DNA of 25,782 bases from Parasalinivibrio latis (GCF_036825535.1 NZ_CP098814.1:1-25782), one strand, 5' to 3'. Positions 6,892-14,754 are shown, numbered from the stretch's first letter. The notes: generated by a model not told the origin, from the sequence alone. A program made the numbers and translations.

Positions 6892-7519
6892 ATTATCCGC
6901 CTGGTCCGGTGGTTGTTTCTCCAACGGTCATAGCAGGTACCGGTTTAGCCGGCCAGTCAGTATTAGCCCTGCCGGGCTTTGTGTCGCCACGCAAGCGGGC
7001 ACCCCACAAAAGCAGCCCGGTTCCTTTCTCTCCCTCTGTGGTGCCACCGCATCCCCCACCCGCCCAAAGCTGCGCCCCACATGTTAAAAAGGGCAGCGGA
7101 AGTGGGTGTTGGTCGTTTACTTGTTTGGTCTGGGTTTGGTGGTGTTTCTAAATGGGCGCAGCGCGGGTTGGTTGCGGTGTTTGTTGTGACGATTGCCAAG
7201 CCTGTGAGCTCCAACACTATGGGGATAGCCCATAGTACGAATTATAGTCGGCTGATATTTTACAAATCCCTGCGTCTGTTGTTTAAATTTCCATCTATAA
7301 ATACGTTTTGCAACAGAGGTCCAGAGCAATGTAAATCTCCAACTATCTCGTGTTTTCTGAGGAGTAAATCAAATCTTTAAATATGCACACTGTAGTATAT
7401 TGTAATCTGAGTGTTTAGATCTGTGCTACTAGTCGTTTATAGAAACATTAATGTATTCATATCTGTTACAACAAGTCGTTTAACTAATAAAACGATGAGC
7501 ATCATTTAGAAGGTCACTG
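6892..7519. other. Region without a convincing gene, upstream of the SIR2-HerA pair
   Basis: About 630 bp. Frames are open on both strands between 6909 and 7380, but they overlap each other, lack ribosome sites and give low-complexity or cysteine/tryptophan-rich products. 6900-7230 is GC-rich and 7240-7519 is AT-rich, so a boundary falls near 7240. The AT-rich part should hold the SIR2 promoter; no clear -35/-10 pair stands out. Confidence 0.6.
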
Positions 7520-8692
7520 ATGGAAAATCTAGAAGCTGAAGAAATGTTTTCTCAGATTGAGGAGCACTTAAAGTGTAGTGAGCAAAGTTGGTTGATGGGA
7601 GCGGGAATTAGTTTTGATGCCAATTTACCTTTAATGTATCCCTTAACTAACAAGGTCAAAAAGGATCTAGAGACCGATCATGAACAACTTTACCGCGAAA
7701 TAGTAGTTCCTTTAATCAGCGAATTACCAAAAGAATGTCATATTGAACACGTGCTCAGCCATCTCGGTGACTATGCGGCCTTGGCTGAAAGGAGCAAGGA
7801 AAAGAAAATTGCACTTGATGGCAAAGATATAGCTCTTTCTCGGCTTGAAGAAGTTCATAATATCATTTTAAACTCCATATCTAACGTTATTCGATGTGGA
7901 TATATTGAAGGTAAAGATGGTGGGGATGATGTTGTAGGTGAGCCATCAAAACCAATTGTAAAAATCGATGCTCATCTTGATTTTATAAATATCCTATTTA
8001 ATCATGCTTCTGCTGGCGTTTATGAAAGAAGAAAAACGGTAAATATTTTCACCACTAATTACGATACTTTATTAGAAGACGCATTGGCACTAAATAAAGT
8101 TCCTTATTGGGACGGATTTAGTGGAGGAGCTGTAGCACACCGAACTCAAAGATATGGTGAACCTATTCCCTATATTGGTCAACGTGCGAATTTAATAAAA
8201 ATGCATGGTTCTATCGACTGGTTCCTTTGTGAGAAAGGCCATGTTTGGAGAGTTAGAAGTAATGACTCTTATCCTGAAGTTAAGCGAGGAGTTTTAATTT
8301 ACCCTCAAGCTACAAAGTATATTGCCACTCAGCAGGATCCATTTTCCTCACAGTTTGACATATTCCGAAAATCCCTGAATTCTAGCAATAGTAATGTTCT
8401 TTCTGTCTGTGGGTATAGCTTTGGTGATGAACATATAAATAACGAGATTGAATTTGCATTATCAAAAGAAGAAAATAAAACTGTTCTTATTGCATTTATA
8501 GAATGTAGAAATAACATTCCTATTTGTCTTGAAAAATGGAGGAATTCAAGTTTTGGCAAGAGAGTAATTATCGCTTCTTTTGCTGGATTATACGTCGGTA
8601 AGGTTGGGCCCTTAAAAAGGATAAATACAGATGATGATTGGTGGACCTTCAAAGGCGTAACTTCAATTTTAAAAAATGGTTGTGGGGTATAG
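7520..8692 (+). CDS. SIR2-domain defence protein (SIR2-HerA system)
   Basis: The 390-residue protein has the SIR2_2-type NAD-binding features. WLMGAGISFDANLP spans residues 24-37 and the TTNYD motif 178-182. KMHGSIDW has the catalytic-type histidine at 229. GYSFGDEHINNEI, at 298-310, is typical of bacterial defence SIR2 domains. In known SIR2-HerA anti-phage systems the SIR2 protein consumes NAD+ on infection and assembles with a HerA ATPase into a large complex. The HerA-type gene begins one base after this stop, so the pairing is firm. AAGG lies about 8 nt before the ATG. The gene is AT-rich relative to the plasmid backbone, in keeping with defence-island transfer. Activity against phage is inferred from the family. 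Confidence 0.88.
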   Translation: MENLEAEEMFSQIEEHLKCSEQSWLMGAGISFDANLPLMYPLTNKVKKDLETDHEQLYREIVVPLISELPKECHIEHVLSHLGDYAALAERSKEKKIALDGKDIALSRLEEVHNIILNSISNVIRCGYIEGKDGGDDVVGEPSKPIVKIDAHLDFINILFNHASAGVYERRKTVNIFTTNYDTLLEDALALNKVPYWDGFSGGAVAHRTQRYGEPIPYIGQRANLIKMHGSIDWFLCEKGHVWRVRSNDSYPEVKRGVLIYPQATKYIATQQDPFSSQFDIFRKSLNSSNSNVLSVCGYSFGDEHINNEIEFALSKEENKTVLIAFIECRNNIPICLEKWRNSSFGKRVIIASFAGLYVGKVGPLKRINTDDDWWTFKGVTSILKNGCGV

Positions 8693-8693
8693 C

Positions 8694-10532
8694 ATGTTTT
8701 CGCCGGTTGATGAATTAAGGATTGGACAGGTTGTCGAAGTTTCAGGTACTAATATCAAAGTTGAAATATCTGGCAAGATTTCGGAATTAAGTCGAACTTA
8801 CGATGGTCGTGTTTATTCGATAGGTCAAATCGGGAGCATGATTAAAATTCACTATGGTAGAAAAGTAATTTTTGGCTTGGTAACAATGTTACGAATGCGC
8901 TCAGAAGAGTTGATCGAGGCTGGGAAGCCTGTAAATGCTGAATCTGATCAACGAGTAATGGAAGTGCAATTATTGGCTGAAGGCTGCTGGGATACGGTAA
9001 AACATAAGCTATCGTTCCGGCGCGGTATTAAAACCTACCCTTTACCTCAACAAGGCGTATTTTTGCTAACAAACGAAGAAGTTTCTTGGGTATACCGTTC
9101 TGCCGAAGGTGCACAAAATGAACAAGTTGATCCTTTGGTAACTTTCGGAGTATACAGCGCATCAGAATCTACAGCTTGCAGAGCCAATATTAATAAAATG
9201 TTTGGTATGCACTGTGCTATTTTAGGTTCAACAGGTTCTGGAAAGTCAGGTACGGTTGCTGCGATAATACATAGTGTACTTTCTCACAAGCATAATGAAT
9301 CGGAATTATCTCCACAGATAGTAATTATCGATCCACATGGCGAATATGGCACGGCATTTGAAAAACGGTCTGTTCAATACCGCGCATATAATATTGCTTC
9401 AGAGCAAGATAAACAGGAAGAAATAAAATTACCATATTGGTTAATGTCTAGTGAAGAATTCACTAATTTGATTATTGGAAAAACCGAAAGCAGTGCAACG
9501 AGCCAAAATAATGTTGTTCAAAAAGCACTTGCTCACGCTAGGATGGTTGCTTCTGGAATTGTTAAGCCTTGTCCTACACAGTTTGGTGGAGATACTTTAA
9601 CTCACTTGACTAATTTTGATGATCCTGATTTATGTGAAGGAAAAGAAACATCAGATATTTTAGAGTTTGATCGGGATAAACCTAGGGCATTTTGTTTGGA
9701 TGAATTTGAGAGGCATGTGAAATTTATCCAAGGTGCGAGGATTAGCAATAGAGGTGTACATGAAAGCTTACCACAATCCGAGCTATCTAAATCTCCGGTA
9801 CCTTCTGTTTTAGACAAACTAAAAGTTCTAAGAAGAGATACCCGGCTTTCTTTCATGATGAAATGTTGGAAAGGCGAAGATGATGAAGTGAAACTACATG
9901 ATGTATTAAATCAGTTCGTTGGGGCTCCGAAACAAGATAAAAAAGATATTAGAATTATCGATATATCAGGATTACCAAATGAAGTAGCAGGCCCTCTTAC
10001 AGCGCTAATTGCAAGGCTACTTTTTCAATATAAAGTATTCCAGACTCAGGAAGAAAAGGAAAAAGACCCTATTTTATTTGTGTGCGAAGAAGCCCACAGA
10101 TATGTACCTGATCATGGTGAGGCTCAGTATGCTGCTGCGCAAGGCGCTATTAGACGTATTGCAAGAGAAGGTCGCAAATATGGTATCGGTTTAATGTTAG
10201 TAAGCCAGCGGCCTGCTGATGTTGATAGTACGGTGATCTCTCAGTGTGGTACATGGGTAGTATTGAGGCTCACAAATGCAGCTGATCAGCAACATGTAGC
10301 TCGCTTTTTGCCTGATGGGCTCTCAGGAATGGTTGGTGCATTACCTATTTTGTCTCAGCAGGAGGCAATATTTGTTGGTGAAGGAGCTGCTTTACCATCT
10401 AGGATTCGAATTAAGGACTTGAAGATGGATCAATTGCCAAAATCAAGCACTATACCGTTTGCGGAAGGGTGGGCTCAGGGGCGGCTAGATATTAAAGTAC
10501 TTGAGGAGATATCAAAGAGAATGTGTTCATAG
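8694..10532 (+). CDS. herA: HerA-type ATPase/translocase (SIR2-HerA system)
   Basis: The ATG at 8694 lies one base after the SIR2 stop and has GTGGGG in front. An upstream in-frame ATG at 8676 would overlap the partner gene. The 612-residue protein starts with a beta-barrel-like HAS region (about 1-75). It then has the P-loop GSTGSGKSGT at about 178-187, IIDPHGEYG near 213-221, the Walker B-like ILFVCEEAHRYVPDHGEAQ near 458-476, and SQRPADVDSTVISQCGTWV with the downstream arginine-rich segment. These are the hallmarks of the HerA/FtsK-like hexameric ATPases. In this system HerA forms a hexamer that scaffolds and activates SIR2. The conserved motifs are intact, so the pair should be functional. 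Confidence 0.9.
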   Translation: MFSPVDELRIGQVVEVSGTNIKVEISGKISELSRTYDGRVYSIGQIGSMIKIHYGRKVIFGLVTMLRMRSEELIEAGKPVNAESDQRVMEVQLLAEGCWDTVKHKLSFRRGIKTYPLPQQGVFLLTNEEVSWVYRSAEGAQNEQVDPLVTFGVYSASESTACRANINKMFGMHCAILGSTGSGKSGTVAAIIHSVLSHKHNESELSPQIVIIDPHGEYGTAFEKRSVQYRAYNIASEQDKQEEIKLPYWLMSSEEFTNLIIGKTESSATSQNNVVQKALAHARMVASGIVKPCPTQFGGDTLTHLTNFDDPDLCEGKETSDILEFDRDKPRAFCLDEFERHVKFIQGARISNRGVHESLPQSELSKSPVPSVLDKLKVLRRDTRLSFMMKCWKGEDDEVKLHDVLNQFVGAPKQDKKDIRIIDISGLPNEVAGPLTALIARLLFQYKVFQTQEEKEKDPILFVCEEAHRYVPDHGEAQYAAAQGAIRRIAREGRKYGIGLMLVSQRPADVDSTVISQCGTWVVLRLTNAADQQHVARFLPDGLSGMVGALPILSQQEAIFVGEGAALPSRIRIKDLKMDQLPKSSTIPFAEGWAQGRLDIKVLEEISKRMCS

Positions 10533-10638
10533 TCGTTACTGAATATTTATTTATGGTGCTATTATCTATCTTCTATGTGATAACAAGTAGTTCCGTGGAT
10601 GTGTGAATTAACAAGTAATTGATTTTACTGTTATACTG

Positions 10639-10692
10639 GTGTACACTCACACTCTTGTTGCCGCGCGCGGCAACAAGAGTGTGAGTGTACAC
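10639..10692. repeat. Perfect 54-bp palindrome
   Basis: The two 27-bp halves (10639-10665 and 10666-10692) are exact reverse complements with no spacer. The outer part is GTGTACACTCACACTC and the centre CCGCGCGCGG. It lies between the convergent herA and recombinase genes, and a T-rich stretch follows on the plus strand (TGGTTTTTTAAC). It could act as a bidirectional terminator, a cruciform or a recombinase site. Confidence 0.85.
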
Positions 10693-10807
10693 TAAGCTGG
10701 TTTTTTAACTTTTTGATTTTATTGGTTATTTCTGATTTTGACTATGCGTATCAGACTAATTCAGGCTTTACTTGGACCAGTAGGTTTGCAATCCAACTAT
10801 AGCTTGA

Positions 10808-11425
10808 TCAATTAGCCAATATCCTACAAACCTGCGACCGGCTATATCCGGTCGCTTCTGCAATCTCTCTTAGACTAAGCCCTTTCTCTCTGTAGCTTTT
10901 CACCTTTTGATGTCGCTCTTGGTCGGCTTGCTTGCCCTTGTATTTGCCGGCGGCTTTGGCTGTTTCAATACCTTGGCGCTGGCGTTCTCGCCTTGTCTCG
11001 TAGTCCTTTCGGGCCATAGCGGCCATCAGTTCTATCAGCATGTTGTTGATAGCATCGAGTACGGCTTTGATGATGGGGTCATTGTGGGTGAGGGCGTTAT
11101 TGTCCAGCGCTTGCCAGCTGGTTGGTACATCCATGCTGACTATCCGGATACCTTTTTCTTCAATCATCCGCTTTAGCTGTTTCCAGTCGGTATCATTCAG
11201 ACGGGTAAGACGGTCTATCTGCTCAACCAGGAGAACGTCATTTTCCTGGGTGTCATCTAGTAAGCGCTGCAGCTCGGGCCGGGCAAGTTGGGTACCACTG
11301 ATATTCTCGGTGTAAAAGCTTGCAATGCGTTGACCATGTTCAGAAACAAACTGTTCCAGGGTGGTTTTTGCCCGTTGGGCATTTTGCTCATCAGTAGATG
11401 CCCGGAGGTAAGCGCGGATAAACAT
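10808..11425 (-). CDS. Serine recombinase (resolvase/invertase family), second copy type
   Basis: The start at ATG 11425 has AAGGA upstream; a TTG extension to 11449 is less likely. The 205-residue protein begins MFIRAYLRASTDEQNA, with the catalytic serine at residue 10. It continues with SGTQLARPELQRLL, DVLLVEQIDRLTRL and the helix MAAMARKDYETRRERQ, and ends in the helix-turn-helix GLSLREIAEATGYSRSQVCRIL. It resembles the resolvases carried by Tn3-like elements and plasmids. It is not closely similar to the recombinase at 3831-4481, so it is not a recent duplicate. No transposase is present. It may be a leftover of a mobile element together with the 54-bp palindrome downstream and the 17-bp repeats upstream. 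Confidence 0.88.
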   Translation of the reverse strand: MFIRAYLRASTDEQNAQRAKTTLEQFVSEHGQRIASFYTENISGTQLARPELQRLLDDTQENDVLLVEQIDRLTRLNDTDWKQLKRMIEEKGIRIVSMDVPTSWQALDNNALTHNDPIIKAVLDAINNMLIELMAAMARKDYETRRERQRQGIETAKAAGKYKGKQADQERHQKVKSYREKGLSLREIAEATGYSRSQVCRILAN

Positions 11426-11450
11426 GGTTTCAGTCCTTATTGCCGCCAAA

Positions 11451-11496
11451 GTCGCATTTAAGTGGTCGCAATAATTAGTGTCGCATTTAAGTGGTC
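11451..11496. repeat. Two 17-bp direct repeats, possible insertion-sequence end
   Basis: GTCGCATTTAAGTGGTC occurs at 11451-11467 and 11480-11496, 29 bp apart. IS21-family elements carry repeated sequences of this general kind at their ends, so this may be the remnant of one end. They could also be binding sites for the adjacent recombinase. No IS21 transposase or helper gene is present. Confidence 0.6.
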
Positions 11497-11569
11497 ACAT
11501 TGCTAGTTTTGGATGTGGGGTAGGATAGTCGCGTTGGGGTATACCTAAAAGAAAAGGGTAAATATTATA

Positions 11570-11597
11570 TTGACCGTGCTGTCACAACAGGTATAAT
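11570..11597 (+). promoter_or_regulatory. Strong sigma-70-type promoter
   Basis: TTGACC (11570-11575) and a perfect TATAAT (11592-11597) are separated by 16 bp. No open frame follows on the plus strand; transcription would start near 11604 and run to the terminator at 11759-11788. Confidence 0.7.
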
Positions 11598-11603
11598 TAA
11601 AAA

Positions 11604-11788
11604 CGAAAGGGCTTCATAGTATTTGTCACCTGACTAATGCAAATCTATGCTATTGTCGCTAACCTGTCAGGAGGTTTGTTCGATAGTTGCACAACTTAGG
11701 TTGTGATCTCCGACCCCATAGAGCTAAGGAGAGGCCACGAGCTATCACTTTAGAGAACCCAAACGATTTTCAATCGCTTGGTTTTTTT
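11604..11788 (+). ncRNA. Predicted structured small RNA, about 185 nt
   Basis: The segment is bounded by a near-consensus promoter and an intrinsic terminator and has no plausible reading frame. Several stems can be drawn: CCTGAC with GTCAGG (a 5' domain), CACAAC-TTAG-GTTGTG, GATAG with CTATC closing the middle, and the terminator stem. The 3' end is antisense to the last codons and stop of the opposing gene at 11770-12258. I recognise no known RNA family. It could be a regulator of that gene, an antitoxin RNA or a plasmid copy-control type RNA. Confidence 0.5.
11759..11788 (+). terminator. Intrinsic terminator of the small RNA
   Basis: CCAAACGATT pairs with AATCGCTTGG (one mismatch) across a 3-nt loop and is followed by seven T. 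The stem and T-run also encode the last residues (KKPSD) and stop of the opposing gene. Confidence 0.7.
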
Positions 11789-12258
11789 AGTGTCCCAATA
11801 ACAGTGCCAGGTGCATTTCTCGCTCCATATGCAGAAACAATAGAATAACATGGTACCCCTTGTTTACTCTCTGCTGTTAGTGCCACTCTGCCAACAGATG
11901 TATTGAGAATAACAGGTCTAGCCGGGTTATGTCTTGCGCTGAAATCTACCAAAATATCAACGCCTACGGCCATAATATCTAATAGTCGTACCGCAATGTC
12001 TTGTGGGTTACCCAAGTTTAGGTCTATTTGGTGTTTTTCCCAGATATGTCTTGCACCATAAGCTCCTTTCTTTTGGGGGCCAAATCCGATATATCCAAGC
12101 TTTAGGTAAATTTCTCCCTCAGCTACGCCCAAGTTATTTGGTGGTATTCGGCCAAAAGAGAGCCGGCCTGTTCTAGGATTAACAATAAAGTTATTCTTTT
12201 GGTTTTTGTTTCCTAAGGTAATCAGGTCGAGTTGGGTGGAGTCTATAGTGTTGCTCAT
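11770..12258 (-). CDS. Possible BECR-fold nuclease toxin
   Basis: The 162-residue protein has GARHIWEKHQIDL at about residues 69-81. Further on are RPVILNTSVGRVALTAE (114-130) and, near the end, CYSIVSAYGAR (137-147). This order, a histidine-containing HIxEKH motif followed by two strands and a terminal (S/T)AY segment, resembles the barnase-EndoU-ColicinE5/D-RelE-like (PBECR) nucleases found on phages and plasmids. The match is by pattern only, with no alignment run. The start ATG at 12258 lies 5 bases past the upstream gene's stop, so the two form an operon. A predicted small RNA converges on its 3' end. Residues 1-50 are not typical of the fold and might target the domain. It may equally be an unrelated conserved hypothetical protein. 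Confidence 0.4.
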   Translation of the reverse strand: MSNTIDSTQLDLITLGNKNQKNNFIVNPRTGRLSFGRIPPNNLGVAEGEIYLKLGYIGFGPQKKGAYGARHIWEKHQIDLNLGNPQDIAVRLLDIMAVGVDILVDFSARHNPARPVILNTSVGRVALTAESKQGVPCYSIVSAYGARNAPGTVIGTLKKPSD

Positions 12259-12263
12259 TAGTA

Positions 12264-12782
12264 TTATTCCTCTACAAATCTTGCCCCCACGTCGTTCATG
12301 CGAGTTCTCAACGCGACGTAGTACTTATCTTTAGTTTTGCTTTGATACATTTTTTTTATCACCTCTAATGGGTTGAGTATTAACACGTGGTTAAACTCTC
12401 CCGATGCCCCTTCTTTTGCTGATATGAAGCCCAGTTCAGCCAAGATTCTCATACGAGTTGTCCAAGTTGTAACTGCTCGTTCTCCTGAAAATCCAGATTC
12501 AAATGCAAACCGGTCCTTGTCTTTGATTTCCAAGTAGCTTTCATCATGTACGTTGCACCATAGAGTGAAATATGTTGCCGATACTGGTTTGCCTTTACCT
12601 GCCCATAAATCCATTATTCGGAATATCTGGGGCATAGTCCGAGGTATTGTGGTGTATCCATCATGTTCGGTTCGGTTCCAGAGATTTAATAAGTTGATTT
12701 CATCAGCCCAAAGGTCGTCCCTCATCTTTTTTCGTTTTTGAGCTAATGTTTGTCTTCCCTTCTTTGTTCCTCTTGTGCTCAT
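12264..12782 (-). CDS. Conserved hypothetical protein, possible winged-helix partner of the putative toxin
   Basis: The 172-residue protein starts at ATG 12782 with a strong GGAGGG ribosome site. The first 20 residues are very basic (TRGTKKGRQTLAQKRKKM). The body has LLNLWNRTEHDGYTTIPRTM, DLWAGKGKPVSATYFTLWC, and ERAVTTWTTRMRILAELGFI followed by a short hairpin EGASGEFNHVLIL. This looks like a winged helix of the kind seen in DnaD/replication or regulatory proteins. I recognise it as a conserved hypothetical type but know no function. It is the first gene of a two-gene operon with the possible nuclease downstream (5-bp gap). Immunity, antitoxin or regulator roles are possible. Confidence 0.7.
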   Translation of the reverse strand: MSTRGTKKGRQTLAQKRKKMRDDLWADEINLLNLWNRTEHDGYTTIPRTMPQIFRIMDLWAGKGKPVSATYFTLWCNVHDESYLEIKDKDRFAFESGFSGERAVTTWTTRMRILAELGFISAKEGASGEFNHVLILNPLEVIKKMYQSKTKDKYYVALRTRMNDVGARFVEE

Positions 12783-13148
12783 ACCAACCCTCCAACGAAA
12801 ACAATTATCACGTATAAGTTATTGAAAATCAAAGATAAGTAATTGGAAATAGGTGTTGTTATCTCACCTTAAATATCCGTACACATAAAGCGAGTTTATA
12901 TGAATATTTACGTGAAAAATACTCAATTGTAATAAACATTACACTAAATGAGAGTTATCTGTTTGATAAAAAACGTGTTTCGTATCGATTTGCGTGCTCG
13001 CCGTGCTGAATGTACTCAATGTAATCCATTGTGCTCCACGTACTCCATGTGGGTATTAGGGAGGCACGAGGCCGAGAAATTGGTTGAACTACTAGGGCTA
13101 TCAAGAGCAAGAGCTTTCGCCGTGTGCGGCAAAGTGCCGGTAAGGCCG
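12783..13148. other. Intergenic region, promoter of the minus-strand operon and unassigned sequence
   Basis: 12783-12950 is AT-rich and should hold the promoter of the minus-strand pair. From 12948 a plus-strand frame of 92 codons is open but has no ribosome site and an arginine/cysteine-rich product, so it is not called. 12995-13050 has imperfect short repeats (TGTACTCAATGTA, CGTACTCCATGTG). Confidence 0.5.
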
Positions 13149-13342
13149 CGCCGTTTTCGTTGTTCGGTTTTCTCCCTGTGGTTTCTCATCGTCGTTCCCG
13201 ACGCCTTCTTAATCCGTCGCATTTAAGAACCTGGCGGAAAAGGGTGAAGTGAACGGCAAGCGCCCTTGTCCGCCAGAACCTTAAATGCAGCCGGGAAGGC
13301 AGGCGAAAACGGCGATGAGAAACCACTAAAACAGGGAGAAAA
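13149..13342 (+). promoter_or_regulatory. Nested inverted-repeat leader that can hide a ribosome binding site
   Basis: Arm pairs: 13168-13191 with 13313-13342 (about 24 bp, with a 5-6 nt insertion on the right), 13219-13238 with 13269-13288 (20 bp, few mismatches), and GCCGTTTTCG near 13149 with CGAAAACGGC at 13304-13313. The first and third pairs use overlapping right arms, so they exclude each other. The right arm of the long pair contains GGGAG (13334-13338), the ribosome site of the gene starting at 13346, and the left arm contains its complement. This looks like a translational or attenuation switch. Confidence 0.6.
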
Positions 13343-13345
13343 GCC

Positions 13346-13645
13346 ATGTCTAACTCAAACTTTCCGCAACCAACCGGCACTAAGCCACACCCGGCGAGCA
13401 ACGTATCACCGTTGCATCACTCAGGCTCTACAACAATGAGTGGGCTGCGTCCGTTTCAAGCTGAAGCGATGGATCACTGGGTGTTCAGAACCTACAGCAA
13501 CTTACGTGAACTGAACCTCTGTGTGTTGGAAATGGTGACGGCGCTGAATGTGGCACTCAGGCAGTACGGCTGGGTTATTGCCACTGTGGCAGATCTTGAT
13601 TGCTTCATTGAAGCGGCGGAAGAGTGGGAGGCTGAAAATGACTGA
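13346..13645 (+). CDS. Conserved small plasmid/phage protein, function unknown
   Basis: A 99-residue protein starts at ATG 13346 with GGGAG 7 nt upstream. The first 40 residues are proline/serine-rich and probably unfolded. From about 41 the sequence is GLRPFQAEAMDHWVFRTYSN, then helical (NLRELNLCVLEMVTALNVALRQYGW), and it ends acidic (EAAEEWEAEND). I do not recognise a function. Its last 8 bases overlap the next gene, which shows coupled translation. Its leader contains the inverted repeats described at 13149-13342, so expression may be controlled by RNA structure. Confidence 0.65.
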   Translation: MSNSNFPQPTGTKPHPASNVSPLHHSGSTTMSGLRPFQAEAMDHWVFRTYSNLRELNLCVLEMVTALNVALRQYGWVIATVADLDCFIEAAEEWEAEND

Positions 13646-13964
13646 TGCTAAGTACCATCTCAACGTTGCCCAGACCATTCTTAACCAGCTGGGTGGAAAC
13701 CGGTTTGCTGCGATGACCGGGGCGCGGCAATTTGTCGCGCTGGATAATCCCGGGTTGCAGTTTGATTTACCGGCCCGGTTTGCCCGGGAAGATATTAACC
13801 GCATCCGGGTGGTGCTTGATCCATCGGATACTTACACCGTCACGGCGTTTAAATTTTGTCGCTGGTCGTTCAGGTGTGAGCAAAAAGGCGCTCTGTCTGG
13901 CGTTTACTGTGACATGCTGGAAGGGGTGTTTACGGAGCTGACCGGGTTGAATACCAGGCTGTAA
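13638..13964 (+). CDS. Conserved hypothetical protein of plasmids and phages
   Basis: The ATG at 13638 overlaps the previous gene by 8 bp, and the frame encodes 108 residues: AQTILNQLGGNRFAAMTGAR, FVALDNPGLQFDLPARFARE, INRIRVVLDPSDTYTVTAF and CDMLEGVFTELTGL. This order (LGGNrF.AMTGA, L.F.LP.rFAr, v.L.psDtY.v) is one I associate with a widespread small protein of phages and plasmids that has no established role. A 13638 start is preferred over the frame's earlier codons because of the conserved beginning and the coupling. A terminator-like hairpin follows at 14000. Confidence 0.75.
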   Translation: MTDAKYHLNVAQTILNQLGGNRFAAMTGARQFVALDNPGLQFDLPARFAREDINRIRVVLDPSDTYTVTAFKFCRWSFRCEQKGALSGVYCDMLEGVFTELTGLNTRL

Positions 13965-13999
13965 TCCATGTGCTCTTAGTAAGTTGTTTAGGTGTAAGG

Positions 14000-14021
14000 A
14001 AAGCCGGGGCAGCCCGGCTTT
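14000..14021 (+). terminator. Terminator hairpin
   Basis: AAAGCCGGG and CCCGGCTTT pair perfectly (9 bp) across a 4-nt loop, 36 bp after the operon's last stop. The downstream GTAGTTTC is only weakly U-rich. Confidence 0.6.
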
Positions 14022-14222
14022 GTAGTTTCAGAGAGGGTATGGCAGCCACTCTATCGGCTAAACATATGACTTTCGAGGCTAAGCTGCGGGCTGGCTCGTT
14101 TAGCCGTCGAACAGCTTGATGGCCATCTAATTATTGCTACATGCTGCCTTTGGCTATTTCATTACGCTTTTATTTCTTGTTGATCGTAGTGACAGGCTAT
14201 TGAGGAATAGTGACTAGGAACA

Positions 14223-14741
14223 ATGAATATGAAATTAATAAACAAATGGAAGCAGGCTGGGGTCGATAAATGGGCAACTTTGAACAAAGTCGAGAGAATG
14301 TTAACCATACTGGCTTCCGTTTTTACTGTTGGATTCCCTCTTTATCAGATGGGTGTTTTTTCGAGCGGAGAGTCCCCTTTTAAAGAATGTAGGAATGTAA
14401 GAACGGTGCTAGAAAGTTTAAGAAGCCTTAATGATATTCGTTGGAAGTTTTCCAGAGTTCCCGGCAGAACACTAACAAGTAAATTTCAGCTACGTAGCGA
14501 CGGTTTGGTTGGGATTTATGACAACCCAAATGAGCACTCTTGGCGATATGAGGGGTTGGGTTTAATACTGATTGATGAAAATGGATACGATAAAATCAGA
14601 TTTAACAGCTCGTCTGTGAATTGCATACAGATAGACGATAGAGCATACGAAATTTCTTTACTTGGAAACGTCATAGGAGGAGATGCGGGATACCAAGCAA
14701 AACTTTCTGCAAGAATTGATGTTGTTAAGGAAATACCATAA
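14223..14741 (+). CDS. Single-pass membrane-anchored protein, unknown
   Basis: A 172-residue protein starts at ATG 14223 (AGGA 4 nt upstream) or at ATG 14229. The N-terminus is basic and amphipathic (LINKWKQAGVDKWATLNKVERM), followed by one hydrophobic segment at about residues 27-46 (LTILASVFTVGFPLYQMGVF). The rest should lie outside the cytoplasm: it has two cysteines (about 56 and 134) that could form a disulphide and a beta-rich pattern (TSKFQLRSDGLVGIYDN, GLGLILIDENGYD, SVNCIQIDDRAYEIS). I do not recognise a family. It faces the similar-looking gene at 14755-15213, tail to tail with a 13-bp gap. The shared topology suggests the two belong together. Confidence 0.6.
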   Translation: MNMKLINKWKQAGVDKWATLNKVERMLTILASVFTVGFPLYQMGVFSSGESPFKECRNVRTVLESLRSLNDIRWKFSRVPGRTLTSKFQLRSDGLVGIYDNPNEHSWRYEGLGLILIDENGYDKIRFNSSSVNCIQIDDRAYEISLLGNVIGGDAGYQAKLSARIDVVKEIP

Positions 14742-14754
14742 GTTCTTCGTTTAC

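Noticed and set aside
6821..7380. Several overlapping frames on both strands
   Set aside because: They overlap each other, lack ribosome sites and have low-complexity composition.
12948..13226. 92-codon plus-strand frame
   Set aside because: It has no ribosome site and an Arg/Cys-rich product, and it runs into the inverted-repeat leader; listed only as unassigned sequence.
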